Source: Paraburkholderia sp041321145 (GTDB lineage: Bacteria > Pseudomonadota > Gammaproteobacteria > Burkholderiales > Burkholderiaceae). Taken from it: a stretch of DNA of 64,000 bases. How positions within the stretch are numbered: position 1 is the first letter of the stretch; each line of letters opens with the position of its first letter. Positions 24,905 to 33,298 of the stretch are shown here, in pieces. The notes under the pieces are model-generated. The model worked only from the letters and a program-made list of their open reading frames with translations, did not search any database and had not been told where the DNA came from. A program made the position numbers and the translations under genes. The stretch covers positions 620,001 through 684,000 of the forward strand of contig NZ_JBGGWA010000002.1 in NCBI RefSeq assembly GCF_041321145.1, written 5' to 3'.

Positions 24905-26440
24905 TCAGGCCGCCTGACTGGCGGCGGCGGTTGTGGGCAGCGCGGTCGAGCTCTGCGGCAATGCGAGGCCCAACACAGATTGTTCCGTTGCGTCTTTACG
25001 CGCCAGCTCGCCGGAAATCCGTCCCTGGCGCATCACGACAATCCGGTCGGACACACCGAGCACTTCCGGCAATTCCGACGAAATCATCACGATCGCGCAG
25101 CCGCGTTCGGCGAGCTGATAAATCACGTTATAGATCTCATGCTTCGCGCCGACGTCGATCCCGCGCGTCGGTTCGTCGAGAATCACCACTTTCAGATCCG
25201 GCTCGGCGAGCCAGCGCGACAGAATCGCCTTCTGCTGGTTGCCGCCCGACAGGAAGCGAATCTTCTGGCGCCGGCTCGGCGTCTTGATTTTCAGCAGTTT
25301 GATAAAACGGTCCGCGGTTTCCGCTTCTTTCTTGCGATCGAGGAACATGCCCGCGCGCAGATAGTGACGGCGGCAACTGATGTTGATGTTCTCCGACACC
25401 GTGGCCATCGCGACAATGCCTTCTTCCTTGCGATCTTCCGGACACAGCACGATGCCGTGTTTAATCGCTTCGCCCGCGCTGCGCACCTTGATCGGCTTGC
25501 CGTCGAGCATCAGTTCGCCGCCCTTCTTGCGATCGGCGCCGTACACGAGGTGCATCAGTTCGCTGCGGCCCGCGCCTACCAGACCGAAGAAGCCGACGAT
25601 CTCGCCGCGCCGCACTTCGAAGCTGGCCGGTTGCGTGAGCGCATGGCCTTCGATCGCTTTCGCCGCGAAGCGCACTTCGCCTAGCGGACGCGCTGAATAG
25701 CTGTAGATGTCGGCGATTTCACGTCCGACCATTTCGCTGACGATGGTGTCGCGCGAGACGCCTTGTAGCGTGGGATGCGAAGCGATCTTGCGGCCATCGC
25801 GGAAGATCGTGCAGGCGTCGCACAGCTCGTAAATCTCGTCCATCCGGTGCGAGATGTAGATCATCGCGCGGTTGTCGGCGCGCAGGTCGCGCACCAGCTT
25901 GAACAGCACTTCGGTCTCGCGGTGCGACAGCGAGCTGGTCGGTTCATCGAGTGCGATCACACGTGCGTTACGCAGCAGCGCCTTGCAGATTTCGACCATC
26001 TGTCGTTGCGCGATCGAGAGCTTGCGCAGCTTCGCATTCGGATCGAGCCCCACGCCCATCGCTTCGAGCCGTTCGCGCACGAAGCGTTTCGCTTGGCGCT
26101 TGTTGACCCAGCCGAGCGAGTTCGGCAACTGGCCGAGCAGCAGATTTTCCGCGACCGTCAGATCGGGCACGTATTGCAGTTCCTGGTGAATCACCGCGAT
26201 CCCCGCCGCGATCGACGAAGCGGCGCTCGTGAAGCGCACCTCGTTGCCGTCGATCATCACGCGGCCCGAATCGGGCTGGTATTCACCGCCGAGAATTTTC
26301 AGCAGGGTCGATTTCCCTGCGCCGTTTTCGCCCATCAGGCCGTGCACCTGGCCGACGTTGACGTCGAAGGACACACCGTCGAGCGCGCGCACGCCTGGAA
26401 AGACTTTGCCGATATTGTCAAAACGTAGCGTCGCTGACAC
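24905..26440 (-). CDS. araG: Sugar ABC transporter ATP-binding protein, AraG-like
   Basis: The 511-residue ATPase has two ABC domains, as in AraG/RbsA/MglA. The first (about residues 1-245) has Walker A GENGAGKST and LDEPTSSLSHRE. The second (about 250-500) has the degenerate Walker A GLVGAGRSE typical of this family, the signature LSGGNQQKAILSRWL and LDEPTRGIDVG. The start is GTG at 26440, preceded by a strong GGAGG at ideal spacing; the upstream open frame runs into a repeat array and is not coding. Three hairpin repeats separate it from araF. Confidence 0.94.
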   Translation of the reverse strand: MSATLRFDNIGKVFPGVRALDGVSFDVNVGQVHGLMGENGAGKSTLLKILGGEYQPDSGRVMIDGNEVRFTSAASSIAAGIAVIHQELQYVPDLTVAENLLLGQLPNSLGWVNKRQAKRFVRERLEAMGVGLDPNAKLRKLSIAQRQMVEICKALLRNARVIALDEPTSSLSHRETEVLFKLVRDLRADNRAMIYISHRMDEIYELCDACTIFRDGRKIASHPTLQGVSRDTIVSEMVGREIADIYSYSARPLGEVRFAAKAIEGHALTQPASFEVRRGEIVGFFGLVGAGRSELMHLVYGADRKKGGELMLDGKPIKVRSAGEAIKHGIVLCPEDRKEEGIVAMATVSENINISCRRHYLRAGMFLDRKKEAETADRFIKLLKIKTPSRRQKIRFLSGGNQQKAILSRWLAEPDLKVVILDEPTRGIDVGAKHEIYNVIYQLAERGCAIVMISSELPEVLGVSDRIVVMRQGRISGELARKDATEQSVLGLALPQSSTALPTTAAASQAA

Positions 26441-26451
26441 TTCGCCTCCTG

Positions 26452-26598
26452 TGTCGATCAGAGTTAGCGCTTCAGCGCTTACTCTGATCCCATACAAAGT
26501 TGTCGATCAGAGTTAGTGCTTTAGCACTTACTCTGATCCCATACATAGTTGTCGACCAGAGTTAGTGCTTCAGCGCTTACTCTGATCCCATACAAAAA
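26452..26598 (-). repeat. Three tandem 49-bp hairpin repeats between araF and araG
   Basis: Units lie at 26452-26500, 26501-26549 and 26550-26598. Each contains a 32-base imperfect palindrome (26457-26488, 26506-26537, 26555-26586) with 15-base arms, a 2-base loop and one fixed mismatch. Unit 1 has GCGCT/AGCGC next to the loop, while unit 2 has GTGCT/AGCAC, a compensated change that keeps pairing; unit 3 is mixed. Spacers read CCCATACA... The array ends about 16 bases before the araG start codon. In the mRNA it should form three hairpins that could protect the araF message or reduce araG translation. Confidence 0.93.
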
Positions 26599-26643
26599 TG
26601 CCGCACCGGCGGTTCACTTCACTGCACCGCGGTAAAGGACAAC

Positions 26644-27642
26644 TTACTTCGATGCAAGGCCCATCTTTTCGCGCACCTCACCCACGTTGGCACGCGTGGC
26701 CAGCATGCCGGTCGTCAGCGTGAGCATCGGCGGTTCCTTGCCTTGCGTGATCCAGTCGTACATCAGCGTCGAGGTTTCTTCGCCGTGACGCTTCGGGCTG
26801 ATGATGACCGTGCCGTAGAAGCCGGTCGGGGTGGGCTTCTTGAACTCGTTCAATGCCGAGTCAGAACCGCCGATGCCGATACCGATCATGTTGTCCGCCT
26901 TGAAACCGCGGCCTTCCGCTGCGCGCACCGCGCCCAGCACGCCTTCGTCGTTCAGCGCGTAAGCCACCCAGTGCTTGAAGTTCGGGTTCTTCGTCAGCGC
27001 GATATTGGCGGCGTTGAAGGCGTTTTCCGTGTCGGTCTTCGCTTGCGGCGCGGCGATGATGTTCGCCTTCGGGAAGCCGGCGGCGATCAGCGCGTCGGTC
27101 GCGCCGCTGGTGCGGTCATGCGCGGTCGGCAACTGTTCGTAGGTCACGTCGATCGCGCCCACATCTTTCATGTCCCAGCCGCGCTTCTTGATTTCCGCAG
27201 CCAGGCCGTCGCCGACCTGCTTGCCGATGTTGTACGCCGAGATGCCCATATGCGGCACCGATGCGATCGGCTTGCCCGCGCCGTCGACCAGACGATCGTC
27301 GACCGTCATCATCTTCAGGCCGTCGGCCTTCGCCTTGGCGACGATGCCCGGGCCGAGCTTGACGTCGGGCGTGCAGATCACGAAGCCTTGCGCTTTCTGA
27401 GCCGACAGATTGTCGATGGCGCTCATCACCTTCTCACCCGACGGTGCGCCGATCTTCACCAGCGTGAAACCCTTCTCCTTGGCGGCCATTTCGGCGAACT
27501 TCCATTCGTCCTGGAACCACGGTTCTTCCGGCTGCTTCACGAGGAAGCCGATCTTGACCGGATCGGCGGCTTGCGCGACCGGTGCGTTGAAGAGCACACC
27601 CGCCGCCGCTGCTGCCAGCGTGAGGAAAATTCTTCGTTTCAT
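26644..27642 (-). CDS. araF: Periplasmic sugar-binding protein, AraF-like
   Basis: The 332-residue product begins with a signal peptide (MKRRIFLTLAAAAAGVLF, cleavage after AQA near residue 25). A type I periplasmic binding fold follows: IGFLVKQPEEPWFQDEW, VDDRLVDGAGKP, GAIDVTYEQLPTAHDR and NDEGVLGAVRAAEGRGF. The first segment is very like E. coli AraF. The ATG at 27642 follows AGGAGA. It is the first gene of the importer, with the ATPase and permease downstream. Arabinose binding is the best guess, with other aldoses possible. Confidence 0.93.
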   Translation of the reverse strand: MKRRIFLTLAAAAAGVLFNAPVAQAADPVKIGFLVKQPEEPWFQDEWKFAEMAAKEKGFTLVKIGAPSGEKVMSAIDNLSAQKAQGFVICTPDVKLGPGIVAKAKADGLKMMTVDDRLVDGAGKPIASVPHMGISAYNIGKQVGDGLAAEIKKRGWDMKDVGAIDVTYEQLPTAHDRTSGATDALIAAGFPKANIIAAPQAKTDTENAFNAANIALTKNPNFKHWVAYALNDEGVLGAVRAAEGRGFKADNMIGIGIGGSDSALNEFKKPTPTGFYGTVIISPKRHGEETSTLMYDWITQGKEPPMLTLTTGMLATRANVGEVREKMGLASK

Positions 27643-27785
27643 GATGCGTGTCTCCTGACTAATTGATAACGAGAAGGTATCGGCCGCGTCTTCTTGTACC
27701 GGTTGTGACACACGCGGCCAACGCGTCGTCCGGTGTACTGTTGCGCCCCTGCGCATCCTCATGCTGCGTGCTGCGTACTGCAAAA

Positions 27786-28562
27786 TCAGTCGTGATACAG
27801 CGCCGAGCGCCCGCCATCCACGGTGATGCAGGTGGCGTTGATGAACGGCGCTTCGTCCGATGCAAGGAACACCGCCGTCATCGCCACTTCTTCCGGGCGG
27901 CCGATGCGCTTCATCGGTTGCAGATCGAGCGTCGCTTGCTGCGCGGCGGCCGGATCGGCTTGTTCGTTCCACCAGTCGTGCGTCAACTGCGTTTCGATAT
28001 AACCCGGCGCAATCGCGTTGACCCGCACGTTGCGCGGCGCGTACTCGATCCCGAGCGCACGCGTCAAACCGAGCACGCCGTGCTTCGCCACCGGGTACGG
28101 AAAACATCCCGGAATGATCTTGAACGCATGCGTCGACGCAATATTCACTATGCTGCCCGCGCCGCGTTCCACCATCCCCGGCAACACCGCGCGACAACCA
28201 TTCCAGACGCCGTCGAGATCGACTGCGAAGCAGCGGCGCCAGTCGTCGTCGGTCATCGTCAGCGGATCGCAGAACACGTTGATGCCGGCGTTGTTGATCA
28301 GCACGTCAAGCGCGCCGAACGCCTGTTCGGCCTCGCTCACCGCGTGCTGAACCGAAGCGGATTGCGTCACATCCGTCTGCACCGCCAGCACGCGTCCGCC
28401 GGTTTGCGCCTTGATCTGCGCCGCCGTCCGCTGGGCGGTTTCGATATCCAGTTCAGCCAGCACGACCGCCGCGCCCTCACGCGCAAACGCCAGCGCGATG
28501 GCCGCACCGATGCCGCGCCCAGCGCCCGTGATCAACGCAACCTTGTCGGCGAGCCGCTTCAT
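27786..28562 (-). CDS. SDR-family oxidoreductase of the sugar cluster
   Basis: The 258-residue short-chain dehydrogenase has TGAGRGIGAAIALAF at residues 12-26, NNAGIN, the catalytic serine in IASTHAF and YPVAKHG in which the usual Tyr-x-x-x-Lys is kept. The C terminus is the common FINATCITVDGG. An Asp/Glu after strand 2 (LAELD) favours NAD. It overlaps the KDPGal aldolase gene by an ATGA junction. It may oxidise a sugar (galactose, arabinose, fucose type) or a later intermediate; two different SDRs in one cluster suggest two substrates. Confidence 0.85.
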   Translation of the reverse strand: MKRLADKVALITGAGRGIGAAIALAFAREGAAVVLAELDIETAQRTAAQIKAQTGGRVLAVQTDVTQSASVQHAVSEAEQAFGALDVLINNAGINVFCDPLTMTDDDWRRCFAVDLDGVWNGCRAVLPGMVERGAGSIVNIASTHAFKIIPGCFPYPVAKHGVLGLTRALGIEYAPRNVRVNAIAPGYIETQLTHDWWNEQADPAAAQQATLDLQPMKRIGRPEEVAMTAVFLASDEAPFINATCITVDGGRSALYHD

Positions 28563-29239
28563 TTCTTTGCGCCTGCTCGAGCGATGCGCAAACCGTTGAT
28601 GAACGCCCTCGCGTGCGAAGCCGTCACCGCCACGCTCTGACCCGGCTTGTACAGCGCCGAGCCGAGCCCGAAACCGTTCGCGCCGGCGCTGAGAAACGGG
28701 CCCATGTTGTCCGGCGTGATCCCCCCGACTGGCACCAGCGGCACTTGCGCCGCGATTACCGCGCGCCACGCCTTCACGACCTGGCAGCCGAGTTGTTCGG
28801 CGGGGAACATCTTCAGCACGTCCGCGCCGTTTTTCAGCGCGATGAAAGCTTCGTTCGGCGTCGCCACGCCCGGCGCGCACGCCATGCCTTGCGCTTTCGC
28901 AGCACTGACGACTTCCGGATCGCTATGCGGCATCACGATCAGTTCGCCGCCCGCCGACTTCACGTCGTTGACGAAACTCGGATGCAGCACCGTGCCCGCA
29001 CCGATGATGGCGTCGGCCGGCAGAGCCTTGCGGATCGCCGCGATGCTGTCGAACGGTTGCGGCGAATTCAACGGCACTTCGATGATGCGAAAGCCGGCTT
29101 CGTACAGCGCCTGGCCATGCTCGGCCGCATCGGCGGGCGTCACGCCGCGCATGATCGCGATCAGCGGACAGACCTCGAACGCCGCGATCAAACCCGCGTG
29201 GGGCATGTACGGAGCGGGCAGATTGATGTGAGGTTGCAT
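28559..29239 (-). CDS. dgoA: 2-dehydro-3-deoxy-6-phosphogalactonate aldolase
   Basis: The enzyme cleaves 2-keto-3-deoxy-6-phosphogalactonate to pyruvate and glyceraldehyde 3-phosphate, ending the DeLey-Doudoroff galactose route. The 226-residue product is of the KDPG/KDPGal class I aldolase family. The markers are PLIAIMRGVTPADA, the catalytic glutamate in IIEVPLNSPQP, GAGTVLHPSFV and the Schiff-base lysine in ADVLKMFPAEQLG. The motif with LNSP rather than LRTP points to KDPGal over KDPG. The start at 29239 has an AAGGAA site. The kinase that makes its substrate is just upstream. Confidence 0.92.
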   Translation of the reverse strand: MQPHINLPAPYMPHAGLIAAFEVCPLIAIMRGVTPADAAEHGQALYEAGFRIIEVPLNSPQPFDSIAAIRKALPADAIIGAGTVLHPSFVNDVKSAGGELIVMPHSDPEVVSAAKAQGMACAPGVATPNEAFIALKNGADVLKMFPAEQLGCQVVKAWRAVIAAQVPLVPVGGITPDNMGPFLSAGANGFGLGSALYKPGQSVAVTASHARAFINGLRIARAGAKK

Positions 29240-29275
29240 GTCGGTTCCTTGTTTCATGAGCGGCGGCGCTGCCGG

Positions 29276-30337
29276 TTAGCCGACGTGCGCCGCTTGGGGC
29301 GCGGGATTGACGAGCCCCGCCTGGATGGCGATGCGCCACAAACCACGCTCGGTCGCGTGCTTCACCAGCACCGCTTGAGTGCAGCTGAATTGCGCCAGCG
29401 CGAGGCGATAGCGTTCGCATAGCGCTTCATTGCCGATCAGGCGCAAGCGCTGCCCGACCAGCGAGTTTTGCTGCTGCGTGAGTACGGCTTCGAGGCCCGC
29501 CAGTTCGTGCCCGATCAGCAAGCCCGACAGATAGTCCGGCTGCTGCTCGCGCGACAGTTGTCCGGTGAGGCCGAGCGTGCGGGCGCTGAATACGGTCGCC
29601 AGCATGCCCGTCTGACCTTTGTCACGGGCGATGTTCACGCCATGCAGAAACGCATCGATATCCGGACGATCCGGCGTGGTCATCGTGCGGCCGAGGATGG
29701 TGTGTTCGCGCAATGCCGCGAACACTTCACCGGTCATGAAGGTATAAAAACGTTCGATGCAGCCGGCCTTCACGACGGCCCATTTCGCGTGGGTGCCAGG
29801 TAAGCCGATCAATGCACGCTTACCGCTATCTGCGGCGTTGGCATCCGGGCCGAGCGCGCCGAAAATCTGCGTTTCTTCGCCGCGCATCACGTTCGGCAGT
29901 TCACCACGTTGCAGGACGCCTGGCACGATGTGCAACGCCGCGCCGCACGCGGCTTGTACGCGGACGATCCCGGCAACCAGCGCATCGGCGCTCGCCGGTA
30001 CGTCGACGTATGGCGCGTCGACCCAGCCTTGCGCGCTGCCGACCATGCCGGCCGCGATCACCGGGACGGCCGGCGCCCGTTCGAGCCAGGCCCCGCATGC
30101 GTCATCGAACGCGGCATCGAAGCCGCCATGCTCGGCGCTGCGCGGCAAATTCATGATGCCGGCCGTCGAGGCGCGCATCGCCAGTACCTTGCCGGCTGCG
30201 TCGAAAAGATACGCGCGCAGCGACGTCGTGCCCCAGTCGAGCGCGATGAGCGCCGCGTGCTGGAGGGTCGCGTCGGCGGCCACCGCGGCGTCATTCACCG
30301 GGTTGACCGCTTGCGTGAGAGAACCCGCTTGCTTCAT
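29276..30337 (-). CDS. dgoK: 2-dehydro-3-deoxygalactonokinase
   Basis: DgoK phosphorylates 2-keto-3-deoxygalactonate for the aldolase that follows. The 353-residue product has the sugar-kinase start LDWGTTSLRAYLFD, AGMVGSAQGW, the GLPGTHAKWAVV phosphate-binding stretch and TFMTGEVFAAL, all typical of the family. It overlaps the IclR gene by ATGA, so regulator and enzyme are translated from one message. Confidence 0.94.
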   Translation of the reverse strand: MKQAGSLTQAVNPVNDAAVAADATLQHAALIALDWGTTSLRAYLFDAAGKVLAMRASTAGIMNLPRSAEHGGFDAAFDDACGAWLERAPAVPVIAAGMVGSAQGWVDAPYVDVPASADALVAGIVRVQAACGAALHIVPGVLQRGELPNVMRGEETQIFGALGPDANAADSGKRALIGLPGTHAKWAVVKAGCIERFYTFMTGEVFAALREHTILGRTMTTPDRPDIDAFLHGVNIARDKGQTGMLATVFSARTLGLTGQLSREQQPDYLSGLLIGHELAGLEAVLTQQQNSLVGQRLRLIGNEALCERYRLALAQFSCTQAVLVKHATERGLWRIAIQAGLVNPAPQAAHVG

Positions 30338-31308
30338 CGCTTGATCCTGCGGGTTGTCGGCTGCGGAGCGCGCCAGCCGAGTTCTTCCGAGATTGCGCGC
30401 GCTTCGCGCTGCACGACCGGAATCAGTTCATCCATGCGTTCGAGCGGCATATACGGAATCGTGCTCGCCACCGACAGCGCCGCGACCACCGCACCCGACG
30501 CATCACGCACGGGCGCCGCGACGCAACGGATCGACGCTTCGTTTTCTTCGAGGTCGAAGGTGTAGCCGCCGGCGGCGTAGTTGGTCATGCGCTGCATGAA
30601 GGTCAGCGCGTCTGGGCGGTTATCCGGCTTGAAAGTGACGCTGGCGAGCGCGCGCCGCGATGCTTCGAAGAGCGACTGCCAGACGTCGGGCGTGAGGTCG
30701 AGCATCATGGCTTTGCCGATACCCGTCGACGCCAGCGGCATCCGGTGACCGACGCGCGAGCGCATTTCGAGCCCACGGGTGCCGGGAATCTTGTCGATGT
30801 ACAGCACGTCGTCGCCATCGCGCACGCCGAGGTGGATCGTATCGAGCGTCTGCTCGGCGAGCGATTCGAGATGCTGGCGCGCGACGGCGGTGAGCGGCAT
30901 CTGTTCGAGCGCGATGGTGCCGAGTTCGATCAGCTTCGGACCGAGCAGATAGCCGCCTTGCACCTGACGCAGATAGCGCGCCTGCACGAGGCTGCTCACC
31001 AGCCGATGAGTGGTGCTGCGGGTGGTGCCGAGTGCGGCACCGAAGGTGCGCAGATCGCGCACGCCGGCGGCGGCGGCTTCCAGAATCGCCAGTCCGCGCA
31101 GGAGCGTTTGCGTGCCGGCTTGTTGCGGCGTGACGTCGAGCAACGTGCTGGGCAACGCGATTTCGTTTGCCACGACCGGTTGCGCGCTGGAGCGCGGGGC
31201 TTTGGCGGCGTGGGGCTGCTGCGGCGTGGCGCGGGACACGTGATCGGCTGACAGCGCCAGATCGGCTTCGGACTCACTTGCGACGTGAGTGGGCATCGCT
31301 TTGTTCAT
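30334..31308 (-). CDS. IclR-family transcriptional regulator of the sugar cluster
   Basis: The 324-residue protein has an unstructured N terminus of about 60 residues. An IclR winged helix follows at about 65-125 (QTLLRGLAILEAAA, GTTRSTTHRLVSSL, LGPKLIELG). The ligand domain contains HLGVRDGDDVLYIDKI, ASTGIGKAMM and IRCVAAPVRDASGAVVAALSVA. It heads the transcript of dgoK-dgoA and probably the transport genes, so it is the likely local regulator, sensing a sugar acid or keto-deoxy acid. The 1.2-kb region in front of it carries a palindrome that may be its operator. Confidence 0.92.
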   Translation of the reverse strand: MNKAMPTHVASESEADLALSADHVSRATPQQPHAAKAPRSSAQPVVANEIALPSTLLDVTPQQAGTQTLLRGLAILEAAAAGVRDLRTFGAALGTTRSTTHRLVSSLVQARYLRQVQGGYLLGPKLIELGTIALEQMPLTAVARQHLESLAEQTLDTIHLGVRDGDDVLYIDKIPGTRGLEMRSRVGHRMPLASTGIGKAMMLDLTPDVWQSLFEASRRALASVTFKPDNRPDALTFMQRMTNYAAGGYTFDLEENEASIRCVAAPVRDASGAVVAALSVASTIPYMPLERMDELIPVVQREARAISEELGWRAPQPTTRRIKR

Positions 31309-31640
31309 GGCGATTGGCTTTTGAGGTGGTTTTTTGCGCTTACAGCGCGGGGCCGGAGAGGGAGCCTGTTTTGCTTGCGGCGCGGTGAGTGTCGCGTGTG
31401 TCGCAGGCGTGGGGGTGCTGCCTTTGGGTCTTAGGCATGGTTGGGCTTTGTCTCCGGATTTTTCTTGCTGCCGCTATTCCGTGGGTAGTTTTTCTGGCTC
31501 ACGGTGCGTGTTGGATTGGATTGTAGGGCGGTTTTTTGGAAATCTCCAATATGTGAGTGTTGGATTCATATAATGGGATTTTGCCTTGCCGGGGGCTGGT
31601 TTTTGCTTGCGTGCTCGCTGGGGTGGGTTTGCTTTTGATT
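31309..31640. other. T/G-rich leader region of the IclR gene, no gene seen
   Basis: This stretch is much richer in T than the rest of the window and has no convincing coding frame. It should contain the promoter of the sugar cluster. TTGGA-AATC-TCCAA (31536-31549) is a perfect short palindrome of the kind bound by IclR-family proteins, whose consensus contains TGGAAAT. It is about 230 bases before the IclR start codon. Confidence 0.4.
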
Positions 31641-32517
31641 GCCTTGCGGGCATTGGGTTTTCTACCTGCGGTAGCGCCTTCTCACTGCTTTGTTTGTCTC
31701 GCGACGGAGCGCTGGGTGGTGCTCCTCGAAGCTGGAGATTTTCTTGATTTGTTAGTGGTCTATTAGCGTCGCCCCTGTGCGGGGCGGCACCTACTTTTCT
31801 TTGCCTGCTGCAAAGAAAAGTAGGCAAAAGAAAGCAGCTCAAACCGCTAATGCTAAGCGGCTCCCCCGGCTTGGAGGGGGTAGTGGCCCCGTGGAATCCG
31901 GGCCCTCGTACCTTCAACCCCAAGTGACAAAGGTGTCATCAGCTCCCACTCCGCACTACGTGCGTCGCGGACGGGTTTGCATGGGAAACCAGGGGCTTCG
32001 TTTAAGGATGGTGGAGGCCTTCTGCTTTGCCTCGGCGTGGCGCTTCCGCACTCAAGGGTCAACCCGCACCCTGAATGAAATGTAGGTGTGTCGCAATCGC
32101 ATGCAGTGGCGATATAACGGCGAGTCACGATGTCGGGAAAAACGCGAACGCAAAACGCAGCACAAGGTTTTATGAAGTACACTTCGGCGCGCGCAGCGCC
32201 GCCGGAAGTATGACGCCCTTGTCACTAGCGCCGAATGTGCGAGAACACAGATTCCACGGAGCCACTACCATTCGCTGACTGCGGGAGCCGCTTAGCAATT
32301 AGCGGTTTGAGCTGCTTTCTTTTGCCTACTTTTCTTTGCAGCCGGCAAAGAAAAGTAGGTGCCGCCCCGCACAGGGGCAACGCTAATAGACCACTAACAA
32401 ATCAAGGAAAGGCCAACACCACAAGCCCCCAGACAAAATCGCCAAGCAGGCAAAAACTAAAAGCAAAAAGCAAAAAACCACCACCGCAGGCAGACCATTA
32501 ATGCCGCCGCCAAAGGC
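31641..32517. repeat. Large inverted-repeat element without a transposase gene
   Basis: The arms 31743-31937 (left) and 32213-32407 (right) are inverted copies. The outer ~120 bases are nearly identical (GTTAGTGGTCTATTAGCG, CCCCTGTGCGGGGCGGCACC). The inner ~70 bases are diverged. Outside them, 31641-31675 and 32482-32516 still show a degraded match, so the element may be about 880 bases. Each arm has its own hairpin with a perfect 14-bp stem CTACTTTTCTTTGC / GCAAAGAAAAGTAG (31791-31823 and 32326-32358). The ~275-base centre is unrelated on the two sides. Small open frames are present, but the arm frames translate to the same peptide in opposite directions, as expected of repeat-derived frames. 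I recall similar sequences scattered through Paraburkholderia genomes. Confidence 0.9.
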
Positions 32518-32526
32518 AAAAAAAAA

Positions 32527-33249
32527 TCAATCTGGCAACTCAGCCGCCCCCATCCGCCGCGCAATCACGCGCGATCGTTGAGCGAGATACCCCGAGCCCC
32601 TGTGCTCATCAAAATACTTGGGCTGCGGCAACATCACAGCCAAACGGGCCGACTGCGCAGCAGTCAATTTGGCAGCAGAACTCTTATAGTAATAATGCGC
32701 GGCCGCTTCAGCACCATAAACCCCATTCCCCCACTCAACGGAGTTGAGATAAATCTCAAAGATCCGCTCCTTGTCCATCAAGGTCTCGAGCATCCAGGTA
32801 ATGATCAGCTCCTGCCCCTTGCGGATATAACTCTTCTCCCGCGACAAAAACAGATTCCGCGCCAGTTGCTGGGTAATCGTCGAGCCGCCACGAACAATCT
32901 TGCCCTTGGCCTTATTCCGCTCCCACGCCTGCAAAATGGCGTCGGTCTCATACCCGTTGTTATTAACGAAATTCGCGTCTTCGGAAGCAATAATCGCCCG
33001 CTTCAAATTGCGCGAAATCTGGTCGTACGGCACCCAGGTATGCTGCACCGAAAGATCAGGCCGATCCTCCGACAATCGCCATGCATCCGACCGCATGAAA
33101 GCAGTGGTCTGCGGATTGACGTAATTCCACACTGCGATCTGCGCGAAGTAGAACGCCTGTGTCGCAAGCCACGCAATCGCCGCCACGGCGCCCAGATAAA
33201 CCATCCATCGCACCGGACCTGGCCGGCTCGCGCGCCGCGTTGCTGTCAT
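32527..33249 (-). CDS. mtgA: Monofunctional peptidoglycan transglycosylase
   Basis: MtgA polymerises lipid II into glycan strands. The 240-residue protein has one N-terminal membrane anchor (about residues 16-38) and a GT51 domain. The domain has the catalytic glutamate motif IIASEDANFVNNNG, then RGGSTITQQLARNLFLS, KGQELIITWMLE and IYLNSVEWGNGVYG. The start at 33249 (MTATRRA) was chosen for family length; the frame is open further upstream. It follows aroE on the same strand after about 50 bases. Confidence 0.95.
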   Translation of the reverse strand: MTATRRASRPGPVRWMVYLGAVAAIAWLATQAFYFAQIAVWNYVNPQTTAFMRSDAWRLSEDRPDLSVQHTWVPYDQISRNLKRAIIASEDANFVNNNGYETDAILQAWERNKAKGKIVRGGSTITQQLARNLFLSREKSYIRKGQELIITWMLETLMDKERIFEIYLNSVEWGNGVYGAEAAAHYYYKSSAAKLTAAQSARLAVMLPQPKYFDEHRGSGYLAQRSRVIARRMGAAELPD

Positions 33250-33298
33250 CGTGGTATCAGTCCTCGAGCCGGGAAGTTCCGGAAGATAAAACGGCGGT

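Noticed and set aside
26452..26598. CRISPR array
   Set aside because: Only three units, the repeats are directly adjacent with no unique spacers, no cas genes are near, and each unit is a long hairpin.
31474..32501. Small open frames in the inverted-repeat element, including frames of 102, 109 and 149 codons
   Set aside because: The arm-located frames give the same peptide in opposite orientation (ISGLSCFLLPTFLCSRQRKV), a product of the inverted repeat. Composition is not like neighbouring genes and no ribosome sites are seen. Similar frames are likely over-annotated in related genomes.
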